From: Anaerolineae bacterium | GTDB lineage: Bacteria > Chloroflexota > Anaerolineae > 4572-78 > J111 | Assembly: GCA_023151115.1 (NCBI GenBank) | Contig: JAKLJP010000002.1 | Location: 124,001-188,000 of the forward strand | Length of the DNA stretch: 64,000 nt | Direction: 5' to 3' | Part shown: piece by piece, positions 45,659-54,581 of the stretch | How positions within the stretch are numbered: the stretch's first letter is position 1 | How the letters are laid out: each line of letters opens with the position of its first letter | Translations under genes and position numbers: made by a program | The notes under the pieces: generated by a model | Told to the model about the DNA's origin: nothing | Database searches by the model: none | What the model saw: the letters and a program-made list of their open reading frames with translations, nothing else

Positions 45659-45880
45659 ATGAGCAATAAATTGATCCAACGTTTTTACGAGATCGAAGCC
45701 GAGGTGGCAGTTATCCAGGAGACGGGCGCCACTAACGCGACGGTCGAAGCTATCCAAGCGCGGATAACTGCACTTGAAACTAAACAAATGGAATTAAAGA
45801 AAACAATGCTGCACCTTATCGCCCTATCCAAGCTCAGAGATGAGGCCTGGCAGACCTTATCCTACGGGCTGAAGGCTTAA
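45659..45880 (+). CDS. small coiled-coil protein, first gene behind an SARP-type promoter
   Basis: A 73-residue, mostly helical protein with heptad-like hydrophobic spacing (AVIQETGATNATVEAIQARI and ALETKQMELKKTMLHL). It is not recognised as a family. Its ATG is 45 bp behind the -10 box at 45609. It leads a group of four + strand genes (45659-48273). A small helical protein also opens the unit at 54707, so a shared role, such as a chaperone or subunit of the downstream FAD enzyme, is conceivable but unproven. Confidence 0.65.
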   Translation: MSNKLIQRFYEIEAEVAVIQETGATNATVEAIQARITALETKQMELKKTMLHLIALSKLRDEAWQTLSYGLKA

Positions 45881-45905
45881 GGGCGGCTGAGAGAAAGGGT
45901 AAAAC

Positions 45906-46127
45906 ATGATACTGCATCCAAATGTATTGTCAGACCTGGCCCATCTTCAGCATCAGGATCGGCTGCGCGAGGTCGAAATTTGGCGGCTTGCCAGGGAAGC
46001 GCGCCAGAGCCGAGCCAAGTTTGTGGGTCATCTTTTTCATCGCTTGTTCGTGTTTGCCAGAGAACAATTGAGGGTTCAGGCTCGACCCAAGTCGGTGACG
46101 CCTGATCTGGCCGACTTACGGAGATAA
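45906..46127 (+). CDS. small hypothetical protein
   Basis: A 73-residue basic protein with NVLSDLAHLQHQDRLREVEI followed by an arginine-rich helix. No family assignment. It has a GAAAGGG-type ribosome-binding site and is 25 bp behind the coiled-coil gene and 29 bp before the FAD oxidoreductase, so it is almost certainly co-transcribed with both. Confidence 0.6.
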   Translation: MILHPNVLSDLAHLQHQDRLREVEIWRLAREARQSRAKFVGHLFHRLFVFAREQLRVQARPKSVTPDLADLRR

Positions 46128-46156
46128 GGGAGAATTGCCATGAAAGGAAAAAAGCA

Positions 46157-47446
46157 ATGGAACAGCCAATTACTCATTATGATGTAATTATTGTGGGGGC
46201 CAGTACGGGCGGCTGCACGGCGGCCATGCAGTTTGCTCGCCGGGGCTTGCGAGTGGCTTTGCTGGAACGCCATCAAGACATTAATGCCTACAAAAAAGTC
46301 TGCACCCACTATCTTCAACCCAATGCCGTCCCCACTCTGCAACGGCTCGGCCTGGCCGACGACATCGAGGCCGCCGGCGGCATTCGCAACGGCGGTCAAG
46401 CCTGGACGCGCTGGGGCTGGCTGGGGGCTGGCGCACGGAAGAATGACAAATCTTACGGCTATAGCATCCGCCGCGAGGTCTTAGACCCACTGCTGCGCCG
46501 CCATGCGGCGGCCACGCCAGGCGTTGATTTCAAACCGGGAACAACGCTAAGAGAACTTATTTACCGTAATAATCGCGTCGTCGGCATCCGAGCCGAGGGA
46601 CCTGACCGGCAGCAGCTAGAACTTCGAGCGCAATTGGTGGTCGGGGCTGATGGCCGAAACTCGCGCACCGCCGAATTGGCCGGCGTGCTGACCCAGATAC
46701 ACCCGAACAACCGCTTTTTGTACTTTGCCTACTTCCGAAACCTGACCCTGGCTACCGGCCAGCGCAACCAGGTCTGGTATCTGGAACCGGAGGTGGCCTA
46801 CGCCCTGCCCAACGATAACGGCTTAACCCTGTTAGCTTGCGCCTTGCCCAAGTCAAGATTGGCCGAGTTTAAACAAGATGTACCGGGAAATTTCGTGCAG
46901 TTTTTTGACCGTTTACCCAATGGCCCCAATCTGCGGGCCGCCGAGCAAGTTTCAGAAGTCATGGGAATGTTGGATATGCCGCTTATCTCTCGCCCGTGTG
47001 CTGCGCCCGGCCTGGCTCTGGTCGGTGATGCCGCTGTGGCGCCCGACCCGGTCTGGGGGAATGGTATTGGCTGGGCCTTCCAGGCGGCCGAATGGCTGGC
47101 AGACTGTACAGCAGAAGCCTTGCGCGAGGGTCGCCCGGAGAAGTTAGACCAGGCGCTGGAACGGTATCGAAAACAGTATCAGACGGCCTTTGGCGGTCGC
47201 TTTGCCCGCGACGCCGATTTTGCGCAAAGGGGCAGGTTCAACCTCTTTGAGCGGCTCATGTACTCCGCCGCCGTCCGCGACCCACGGCTGGGCCAATATA
47301 CCGGCCCGCACACCACCCGTCTGGTCCATATTCGCCACTTTCCACCCCTCAAAGCGATTATCCGGGCTGTGTGGGTCAATCTTACTTATCAGGAGCAGGC
47401 ATCCGGCTCGATCCCCGAACAGCGAAGGCGATTGCTGGCCAGGTAA
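46157..47446 (+). CDS. FAD-dependent oxidoreductase (aromatic hydroxylase / geranylgeranyl-reductase-like)
   Basis: A 429-residue flavoprotein. The N-terminal FAD-binding fold has VIIVGASTGGCTAAMQFARR and LLERHQD. The mid-chain motif is LVVGADGRNSRTAELAG. The C-terminal FAD motif is GLALVGDAAVAPDPVWGNGI. This order is typical of PHBH-type monooxygenases and related reductases. The substrate is unknown. It lies in the SARP-promoter-2 unit. A distant relative lies in the SARP-promoter-4 unit at 55088, so both regulated units pair a small helical protein with an FAD enzyme. Confidence 0.88.
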   Translation: MEQPITHYDVIIVGASTGGCTAAMQFARRGLRVALLERHQDINAYKKVCTHYLQPNAVPTLQRLGLADDIEAAGGIRNGGQAWTRWGWLGAGARKNDKSYGYSIRREVLDPLLRRHAAATPGVDFKPGTTLRELIYRNNRVVGIRAEGPDRQQLELRAQLVVGADGRNSRTAELAGVLTQIHPNNRFLYFAYFRNLTLATGQRNQVWYLEPEVAYALPNDNGLTLLACALPKSRLAEFKQDVPGNFVQFFDRLPNGPNLRAAEQVSEVMGMLDMPLISRPCAAPGLALVGDAAVAPDPVWGNGIGWAFQAAEWLADCTAEALREGRPEKLDQALERYRKQYQTAFGGRFARDADFAQRGRFNLFERLMYSAAVRDPRLGQYTGPHTTRLVHIRHFPPLKAIIRAVWVNLTYQEQASGSIPEQRRRLLAR

Positions 47447-47524
47447 AAAACTTATAAAAATTTACGAAAGCAACGGCGACTTCGACCCTATTTGAAAGGT
47501 TTTTAGCAAGAGAGGAAAATCTGC

Positions 47525-48273
47525 GTGGAACTTTCCAAAGAATTACAGGCAATTAAGCCATTAACGCAAAAGTCACCTTTAGCTAGCTTTGAATACGTGC
47601 GGGGGTTTGGCGTGTTTGGTCTGCCCTTCGATTCCGGACACGTGCTGGCGCTGCGGGTTTTTCCCGAAAACAGCTTTGCCCCCTACATGACAGTCTGGCA
47701 CCGGACCCCGGAGGGAGTGGGTCTATCTTTGTGGATGGTCCCCGGCTGGACGCGGCCTGTCCCCGCTATTATGGCGCAGCCGCCCGCTATGTTCAATTTG
47801 CCAAGATTACCCTGCACTGGACCGGACCCATGGCCCTGACCACCCTGGTAGATAGCCCCCGGCTTGAGTGGCACATTTCAATGGCGTCCTCGCCCCTGTT
47901 TGATTTAATGAACGCTGTCAGCCCGCGCCTGCCCGAACCCTTATGGCGGACGCCGCTCATGCTGCGCGCCTTTGAATGGCTGGGCAAAACGTTATTCGAT
48001 TTGGGCAATGTCACCTTAACCGGAACTGCCCCCAACGGCCATTTTACCATTCTCATGCCGCAACGGATGCTTCCCATCACCTCTGGCCGGGCCAGCCTCA
48101 ACGGGCAAGACCTGGGCCGGCCCATCCGCAGCCCTGAAAACCCGGCCATTGGCGCGGTCAATTTGCCTGCCCGACCCGTCTTTGCCATTGGCCGCGCCTA
48201 CTTCAAAATTCAAGACCCGGGGGAATACGAGCGCACCCTGGCGGAATTACGGCTGGCCCCGACTACGCCGTAG
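47525..48273 (+). pseudogene. hypothetical protein gene broken by a frameshift near 47720
   Basis: The frame from GTG 47525 reads normally through SFAPYMTVWHRTPEGV and then turns into proline-rich nonsense ending at 47839. The continuing sense frame, FVDGPRLDAACPRYYGAA onward to 48273, is shifted. Restoring one base near 47718-47722 gives a continuous protein of about 248 residues. The family is not recognised. It is last in the SARP-promoter-2 unit. It may be a genuine mutation or a sequencing error, which cannot be told from the sequence alone. Confidence 0.7.
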
Positions 48274-48311
48274 TATCGGGCCTTGTGCCCGTTAGTGACG
48301 CCCACAAGGGG

Positions 48312-49646
48312 CTATAGCCGCTCGCGAGACGTGACCAGCAGACTGGTCCGGGGCGCGGCCTGCAAGATATCCGAGAGCAGCTCGGCCCCACCCCACCGTT
48401 GAGCCTCCGGCAGGGAGATTAAATGCTCAACGTTGTCCAGCAACAGCAATAGATGTTTCTCGCGCAGGTAGGTGCGAAGCTGGTCTTTGGGGTCGGCCGC
48501 CCCGGCAAAATTAAAGGCCAGGGCTTCGGCAATGGCCGAGACAATCAATTCCGGTTCGCCCACCGGGGCCAGGGAGACAAAGTAGACGCCGGCGGGAAAT
48601 GCTTCCAGCAGCGCCGCCGCTGCGGCCAGGGCCAGCCGGGTTTTGCCGGTCCCACCGGGGCCAACCAGGGTTAACAGACGGCAGTCAGGCTCGTGGAGCA
48701 AAAGCTGGCGAAGCTGGCCCAGTTCTGCCTCGCGGCCAATAAAAGGCGACAGTTCGGCCGGCAGATTGTGCCGCGGCGGGGCCGGCTCGACAGGCGTGAG
48801 CGAGGCGGGCGGCTGCGGCCTGGTCTCGGTCAGCACTTCTACCTTTGAAGCTGGTTCTGGCCTAATTTTGAGGAACGGTTTGAGGATACGTTTAGCCTTG
48901 ATAGCTTCGTACAGGGTGGTTGTTTCTTCTTCGGGCGGCAGCCCCAACTCGTCATCCAGCAGCTTGGCATACTCTTCGTACTGGCGCAGAGCGGCGGTGG
49001 ATTGGCCGGCCTGATGGTAAAGCTGCATCAACTGCTGCTGGGCCGGCTCGTGCAAGGGGTCCAGCGCTACCCAGCGTCGGGCGTGAGGAAGCGCGGCTTC
49101 AGAGGCCCCCTGGCTGCTCAACCCCCGCACCAGCCGTTCCAGGGCCGAGGCTAAATCCTGGCGCAGTCCTTCGGTTTGGAAAAACTGCCAATCATCAAAT
49201 TCGGGGCTGTCGCGCAGGGTAAACCCGGCCAGAAAGTCGCCGGTATAAAGGGCTGCGGCTTCGGTCAGCAGGGGCAGGCAGTCGGCGCAGACAATTTCTG
49301 AGGTGTGGCCGTGTGCCTGGCAATCGGCCAGGAGGCGTTGAAACTGCCCGGTATCCACCCACAGGCCGGCCTCGCGGTTCAACTCGACGGTCTCCCGGTC
49401 GGCGCTGAGCCAACCGCCGGGGAGGCTGGTATTGAGCGCGGCTAAATCCCGCCGAAAGTAGGCTCGCCCACGCTGCTGATCGAGGTCGGGCCAGAAGAGG
49501 GTCGCCAGGGCGTCGCGGCTGTGGGGTTGGTTGCTTACGGCCAGGTAGGCCAGCAGGGCCATGGCTTTGCGGCGCTCAATATCCACCGGCGCTTGATCCA
49601 ACTCCACCCGGGGCGAACCAAACAGATAGAGTTTTAATTCTGCCAT
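48312..49646 (-). CDS. BTAD (SARP-like) regulator with an ATPase domain cut short
   Basis: A 444-residue activator. Residues 1-95 are an OmpR-type winged helix (LKLYLFGSPRVEL, RRKAMALLAYLAV, FRRDLAALNTSL). About 95-240 is the bacterial transcriptional activation domain (LHEPAQQQLMQLYHQAGQST). A STAND ATPase begins at about 300 (FIGREAELGQL), with P-loop VGPGGTGKTRLALA (about 325) and Walker B LLLLLDNVEH. The chain stops at VTSRERL, the sensor strand, where larger relatives continue with a winged helix and TPRs. It is about 60% identical by eye to the N-terminus of the 1474-residue regulator, so the two are paralogues. It is divergent from SARP-type promoter 3. Confidence 0.9.
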   Translation of the reverse strand: MAELKLYLFGSPRVELDQAPVDIERRKAMALLAYLAVSNQPHSRDALATLFWPDLDQQRGRAYFRRDLAALNTSLPGGWLSADRETVELNREAGLWVDTGQFQRLLADCQAHGHTSEIVCADCLPLLTEAAALYTGDFLAGFTLRDSPEFDDWQFFQTEGLRQDLASALERLVRGLSSQGASEAALPHARRWVALDPLHEPAQQQLMQLYHQAGQSTAALRQYEEYAKLLDDELGLPPEEETTTLYEAIKAKRILKPFLKIRPEPASKVEVLTETRPQPPASLTPVEPAPPRHNLPAELSPFIGREAELGQLRQLLLHEPDCRLLTLVGPGGTGKTRLALAAAAALLEAFPAGVYFVSLAPVGEPELIVSAIAEALAFNFAGAADPKDQLRTYLREKHLLLLLDNVEHLISLPEAQRWGGAELLSDILQAAPRTSLLVTSRERL

Positions 49647-49670
49647 GGCTTAGCCCTACCCTCCGCGCTC

Positions 49671-49700
49671 ATTATACCAAATTCTCACCCAATCAACCAA
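49671..49700 (-). promoter_or_regulatory. promoter of the short BTAD regulator
   Basis: Minus strand TTGGTT (49700-49695), 18 bp, TATAAT (49676-49671). The -35 box begins 12 bp from the first heptad of SARP-type promoter 3, so a protein bound there could also control this gene. Confidence 0.6.
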
Positions 49701-49711
49701 AACCCTTTGCC

Positions 49712-49767
49712 GGTGCGCTTTCTGGTGCGTTTAGCGCCACGTTAGCGGTGCGTTTAGGGGGTATAGT
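49712..49767 (+). promoter_or_regulatory. SARP-type promoter 3 (four heptads + TATAGT)
   Basis: Heptads GGTGCGC (49712), GGTGCGT (49724), GCCACGT (49736) and GGTGCGT (49747), spaced 12, 12 and 11 bp, then 8 bp and TATAGT at 49762-49767. It is divergent from the short BTAD regulator. Confidence 0.85.
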
Positions 49768-49880
49768 AGAGCCAGAAAATGATTATTCAAAACAGTGATT
49801 TGTGATACGTGACCATCTTACTCCGGACTCCTTGCGCATCATGTATGACGCATCAATTCTGGAGGTTAATTTAACGCTAT

Positions 49881-50039
49881 TTGAACTATAAAGTTGTGCC
49901 CACCCCCTTTGAACTGGCTCAGGTCTGGGCCGAACAGCTTACCTGGTCCAACCTGGAAATGAAGGAGCGGCACGTGGCTTGCCTCATGCCCGTCGCAACT
50001 GATTTTCTGCGCCGGTTGAATAAGGATTTATTCAATTAG
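49881..50039 (+). CDS. small ORF behind SARP-type promoter 3
   Basis: A 52-residue frame from TTG 49881 to TAG 50039 with a protein-like composition (FELAQVWAEQLTWSNLEMKE, then LRRLNKDLFN). A GGAGG at 49861 is 15 bp away, too far for a good start; the frame is open back to 49875. It is the only candidate gene driven by promoter 3 and may be the remnant of a larger gene. No family. Confidence 0.4.
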   Translation: MNYKVVPTPFELAQVWAEQLTWSNLEMKERHVACLMPVATDFLRRLNKDLFN

Positions 50040-50090
50040 CCAGACAGATTACGCTGGATCACTTCCAGCCCCGCAACCCCTTGGCGCGCC

Positions 50091-53000
50091 TTAATCGGGC
50101 GAGATAAATTGATGCACTTCGTCCAAAAACTGCGGCCAGGCCGGCTCGTGTTCCAGTAAGATATGGTTTTTGCTCTCAAGGATCACCAACCGCGCCCCCG
50201 GAATCAGGTCGGCCAGGTGGCGGCTCTGGGCCAGGGGCGTCACGGCGTCGTCGCGGGCGTGGAGTACCAGCGTCGGCGCGGTTACTTGTGGGGCCAGGTC
50301 GCTCACGTCTACTGAGAAGGAAGCAATGGCCATACGCACAGCTATCTCCGGCGAGGTGGATATCCGCTGTAGATCGTTGAACCAGCGCATCTGTTCGGCT
50401 GTTCCTTCCGGGATAAAGAGGCCGGTGTAGACCTGGCGAAAGGCCGGATTGGCCTTACCCCAGCCCAGTTCCATCACCTTGAGCAGCATCTGGGCTTCTT
50501 CAAGCTGCTCCATTGTCTGGCTGCGCTTCAGCCGGCCACGCATGTAGCTGCCGTACAAAATCAGGTGGCTGACCTGCTCAGGATGGCGCACGGCGTAAGC
50601 CAGGGCAACCGGACCGCCCCCGGAGAGGCCGAGCAGGGGGAAGCGGGTTAGCCCCAACGCGTCTACCACCGTTTCCAGGTCTGCTACCTGAGCGGGCAGG
50701 GCAAAGTCGGCGACATCCCGATCCGAGAGGCCGCAGCCTCGCTTGTCATAACGAATGAGGGTGTGATGCCGGGCCAGCCCCGCCAGCCAATGCCGCCAGA
50801 CCGGGCTGCGCCACTCGTACTCCAGGTGACAGAGCCAATTGGCCGTTTTGACCAGGGGAGGGCCATGACCAACGGTGGCATAGGCCAGGCGAACTCCGTC
50901 GGCGGTACGGCAGTAGCGAATCTGCTGTTTTAACCCCAACCGAGGTTCAGGCAGAGTAGCACGTTTTTCTTCCCCCCTGCTCCTCCGCTCCTCCGCTCCT
51001 CCGCTCCTCTGGTCTACCGACCCACCCAACTCGACCAGAAGCGCCTCAGCTTCTTGCCAATCAGCCGTGTCAAACCCTTCGCTAAACCAACTGCAAATTT
51101 CGGCCAGCATGGTCCTGGCCTGGTCGCTCTGGCCCTGGTCTTGCCACAGGCGGCCCAGGCTCACCGCCGCCCGCAGTTCCAATGATTTAGCCTGCTGGCG
51201 GCGGGCAATATCAAGGGCTTGCTGAAAAGCGGCTTCAGCGGCAGCCAGGTTTTGGTGCGGGTCTAGCTGCAAAAGCAGCGCCCCCTGGAGCCGGTGCAGT
51301 TCAGCTTCATGGAAAAAGGCATGACTCTGGCCAGCCAGGGCAAAAGCGTCGTTTAAAGCAGCCAGAGCTTCCTCCAGCCGGCCGGTGCGGCCGCAGGCAT
51401 CGGCCAGCAGGTAGAGGAAATAGGGATGGTCAATGGTCGCGCCGGTGGCCTGACAGGTTTCCAACCCCTGCCGTAGTTGAGCCAGTCCCCGTTCGGCTTG
51501 CCCCTGGACGACCACCGCCCAGCCGCGCAAAATCTGCCCCACCCCCAGCCAGTAGGCAAAGCCGCCCTGAATAGCGGCGGTAATGGTAGCCTCGGCCTGT
51601 TGATAAACGGCCTGCTCTTCCCGGCGCAATTGATGGAGCATCGCGGCTTGCTCGTGGGCATGGGCCAAGCTGAAGGTGTAAGACAACTCTCTGGCCTGAC
51701 GAAGGGCTTGTTGGCTGCGGACCAAAGCCCGGTTGGGATAGCCCAGAAACCATAAGGCTAAACCGGCCCAATGATAGCTGGAGACGGCAGGATTTTCGCC
51801 CAGGAGGGCCGTTAAAGCCATGTCATGCGGTTGGCAAAAATTGAGGGCCTGATCGGCATGGTCGAGGGCCTGCGTAAATGCGCCCTGATGAAAGGTAGAA
51901 CAGGCCAGCAGTTCGTGCGATTCAAGCTGCGACCGGTAATCCTGGGGGTCATGCGGCAATTGCAGCCGTTCTTTCAGCAAGTCATGTGATCGGCTGTAAT
52001 TCCCTCGCAACTCGTACAGGGTGGCCAAACTATACAAAATCGAGGAAAGGCGGCGAGTATCCCCCAGCCGCCGGCATAACTCACTGGCCCGGGTATAGGC
52101 TTGCTCGGCCTCAGGGGCCGCCCAACCGCGAGTCATGATTAAGGTCGGCCCCAGGGCGGCCTGCAAGGTTAGCTCATGTTGGGCTCGTTCGGGCAAATCG
52201 GGGTAGTGGCGCAGAAGTTCCAGGGCTTGATTTAAATGCTCAATTGCCTCGCGGTAAGCATTACGCTGGATGGCCTGTTCGGCGGCAAACTGTAGATAGG
52301 TGATGGCCCGTTCCGGGTTGCGCCCGCGCACAAAATGAAGCGCCAACTCAGCCGCCTTGTCCTTCGCGCTGGCCCCATAGCCTGCTTCCAGGCGTTGACC
52401 GATTTGCCGATGCAAGCGCACCTGCCGCCCGGCCGGGACGCGCTCATACAGCACTTCTTGATACAGATAGTGACTGAACCTGAATTGGGCGGCTATTGTG
52501 CCATCGGGCCACTCCACAATGCCACCCGCCTGCAAAAACGGGCCTTGTTGGGCTAAGCCAACGCAGCGACGTTCAATCTCTTCCTCGGTCAGGTCAATGC
52601 CGACCACCACGGTAGCCGTTGAAAATTCCATGCCAGCCACACTGGCCACTTCTAAAATGTTCTGATCGGTGGGATCAAGCTGCCTGAACTGCTGTTCAAT
52701 CAATTGGCGCAAGGTATCGGGCACACCCACCAACAATTCTTCGAGCCTGGCTTGCAGCCTCCAGCGGCCCTCCACCACCGCCAGCGAGCCGTGAGCGATC
52801 CAGGCGTCAACCAGGGTGCGGATAAAGAGGGGGTTGCCAGTGGTGCGCTGGTGCAGTAAATGAACCAACTCAGCCGGCAGGGTGGCCTGGTTAAAGCGCA
52901 GGGAGAGATAGGTCTCTACCGCAGCCGGGGTGAGTAATGGCAGGGGCAGTTCTACGCCCTGGCCGCGACGCTGAATATCCTGCACCACCGCCCCCAACGG

Positions 53001-54515
53001 GTGATCTTGCAGCTTTACATCCGAGGGGCGATAGGTGCCAATCAAGAACAGGCGGGCCGGTTCTTGCCGCCGGGCTAACCAGGTCAGCAAATCCAGGGTT
53101 GAATAGTCGCTCCAGTGCAGGTCTTCGAGCAACAAAATAAGGGGCTGTTCGGCGGTTAAGGTTTCAATGGCCTCGGCCATTTCCCGCAGCATACGCTCGC
53201 GGGTGGTAGCCAGGATTCTGCTCTGCAATGCCTCGAAATCTTCGGGGCTAACCAGCCAGGGCATCTGCGCCAACCAGCTCGGGGCTACCCTGGTCAAGAG
53301 GGTTATCAGCGCCTGGCCGCCCGGTTCTCGACACATCCGCCCCCAGGCTTCCAGTATCGGCATGTAGGCTTCGCCGGCCCCGTGATGTTCGATGCACTGG
53401 CCGCGCCCAATCCAGAGGCTTGTTTTAGCCCGCAGTTCGGCCAGAAAAGTTTCAATCAGCGTCGTCTTACCCAGCCCGGCCTCCCCGGTGATAAAGACCA
53501 GTTGGCGGCTGCCGGCCAGGGCTTGTTCCAGGCAGGCAGATAGTTGGCCTAGCTCTGCCTCGCGGCCAATGGCCCGGTTTATCTCCCCGGTTGAACTTTC
53601 AGGAAGCTTAAGCGGAGACATCCTGGCCGGGCTGGTTTTGGAGACGGGCAGCGCCGCCTTGTCTGGCGCGGCCACCGGTTCCGACGCCAGCTTCTCTCTG
53701 CGCCGGGCCCGATCGCTGCGTTTGTGTTCTTCCGCTTTGATAAATGAGCCTAACAGCCGTTTAGCCTTGATGGCTTCGTACAGCGTCGTCGTTTCCTCTT
53801 CGGGCGGCAGGCCCAGTTCTTCCTCCAACAGCTTGACATACTCTTCGTATTGGCGTAGCCCGGCGACCGGCTGCCCGGCCTGGTCATACACCTGGATTAA
53901 CCAGCGTTGGGCCGGTTCGTGCAGCGGGTCGAGGGCCACCCAGCGCCGGGCGTGAGGAACGGCTGCGTCGGCTTTGCCCTGACTGTTCAATCCCTGTACC
54001 AGCCGCTCCAAGACCGTCGCCAAATCCTGGCGCAGGCTTTCGGTTTGAAAAAACTGCCAGTCATCAAATTCGGGGCTGTCGCGCAGGGTAAAACCGGCCA
54101 GAAAGTCGCCGGTGTAAAGGGCCGCGGCTTCAGTCAGGAGGGGGATACACTCGGTGCAGACAATCTCCGGGGCATGGCTGTGTTCCCGGCAGGCAACCAG
54201 GAGGTGGTGGAACTGCTCGGCGTCCAACCAGGGGCCGGCTTCACGGTTCAACTCAACCGTCTCCCGGTCGGCGAGGAGCCAGTTACCGGGCAGGCTGGTA
54301 TTGAGCGCGGCCAGGTCACGCCGCAAGTAAGCCCGCCCGCGCTGCTGGTCCAGCTCGGGCCAGAAGAAAGTAGCCAGGCTATCCCGGCTGTGGGCTTGAC
54401 CACTCACGGCCAGGTAAACCAGCAGCGCCAGCGCCTTACGCCGCTGGATGTCAACCGGCGCACCTTCAAGCTCGATTCGGGGAGGACCCAGCAAAAATAA
54501 CTTCAAGCCAGCCAT
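50091..54515 (-). CDS. large BTAD-STAND-TPR regulator fused to an alpha/beta hydrolase
   Basis: A 1474-residue activator. It has a winged helix (1-95; LKLFLLGPPRIELEG), BTAD (95-240), then a STAND ATPase from about 320 (IGREAELGQL; P-loop ITGEAGLGKTTLIE at about 340; Walker B LILLLEDLHWSD). Helical TPR-like repeats run from about 740 to 1160. A low-complexity linker made from 8-bp repeats lies at about 1168-1179. The C-terminal 285 residues are an alpha/beta hydrolase: nucleophile LLGLSGGGPVALAY, acid HARDDAVTPL, histidine ESKNHILLEHE. The hydrolase could sense or process a small ligand. The start at 54515 has AGGAG 8 bp upstream; ATGs at 54521 and 54542 are less well placed. It is divergent from SARP-type promoter 4. 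Confidence 0.92.
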   Translation of the reverse strand: MAGLKLFLLGPPRIELEGAPVDIQRRKALALLVYLAVSGQAHSRDSLATFFWPELDQQRGRAYLRRDLAALNTSLPGNWLLADRETVELNREAGPWLDAEQFHHLLVACREHSHAPEIVCTECIPLLTEAAALYTGDFLAGFTLRDSPEFDDWQFFQTESLRQDLATVLERLVQGLNSQGKADAAVPHARRWVALDPLHEPAQRWLIQVYDQAGQPVAGLRQYEEYVKLLEEELGLPPEEETTTLYEAIKAKRLLGSFIKAEEHKRSDRARRREKLASEPVAAPDKAALPVSKTSPARMSPLKLPESSTGEINRAIGREAELGQLSACLEQALAGSRQLVFITGEAGLGKTTLIETFLAELRAKTSLWIGRGQCIEHHGAGEAYMPILEAWGRMCREPGGQALITLLTRVAPSWLAQMPWLVSPEDFEALQSRILATTRERMLREMAEAIETLTAEQPLILLLEDLHWSDYSTLDLLTWLARRQEPARLFLIGTYRPSDVKLQDHPLGAVVQDIQRRGQGVELPLPLLTPAAVETYLSLRFNQATLPAELVHLLHQRTTGNPLFIRTLVDAWIAHGSLAVVEGRWRLQARLEELLVGVPDTLRQLIEQQFRQLDPTDQNILEVASVAGMEFSTATVVVGIDLTEEEIERRCVGLAQQGPFLQAGGIVEWPDGTIAAQFRFSHYLYQEVLYERVPAGRQVRLHRQIGQRLEAGYGASAKDKAAELALHFVRGRNPERAITYLQFAAEQAIQRNAYREAIEHLNQALELLRHYPDLPERAQHELTLQAALGPTLIMTRGWAAPEAEQAYTRASELCRRLGDTRRLSSILYSLATLYELRGNYSRSHDLLKERLQLPHDPQDYRSQLESHELLACSTFHQGAFTQALDHADQALNFCQPHDMALTALLGENPAVSSYHWAGLALWFLGYPNRALVRSQQALRQARELSYTFSLAHAHEQAAMLHQLRREEQAVYQQAEATITAAIQGGFAYWLGVGQILRGWAVVVQGQAERGLAQLRQGLETCQATGATIDHPYFLYLLADACGRTGRLEEALAALNDAFALAGQSHAFFHEAELHRLQGALLLQLDPHQNLAAAEAAFQQALDIARRQQAKSLELRAAVSLGRLWQDQGQSDQARTMLAEICSWFSEGFDTADWQEAEALLVELGGSVDQRSGGAEERRSRGEEKRATLPEPRLGLKQQIRYCRTADGVRLAYATVGHGPPLVKTANWLCHLEYEWRSPVWRHWLAGLARHHTLIRYDKRGCGLSDRDVADFALPAQVADLETVVDALGLTRFPLLGLSGGGPVALAYAVRHPEQVSHLILYGSYMRGRLKRSQTMEQLEEAQMLLKVMELGWGKANPAFRQVYTGLFIPEGTAEQMRWFNDLQRISTSPEIAVRMAIASFSVDVSDLAPQVTAPTLVLHARDDAVTPLAQSRHLADLIPGARLVILESKNHILLEHEPAWPQFLDEVHQFISPD
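50979..51010. repeat. GCTCCTCC x4 tandem inside the large regulator gene
   Basis: Four 8-bp units encode a charged GGAEERRSRGEE-type linker exactly between the TPR region and the alpha/beta-hydrolase domain. They are the reverse of the GGAGCAGA words in the TPR gene. Confidence 0.8.
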
Positions 54516-54542
54516 CAGCATGACTCCTATGGGGGAGGCCAA

Positions 54543-54571
54543 ATTATAGCAGCAATAAAAATTTCAACCAA
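54543..54571 (-). promoter_or_regulatory. promoter of the large BTAD regulator
   Basis: Minus strand TTGGTT (54571-54566), 17 bp, TATAAT (54548-54543). Same boxes and same position relative to the heptads as at the short regulator. Confidence 0.65.
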
Positions 54572-54581
54572 ATTGCTTTGT

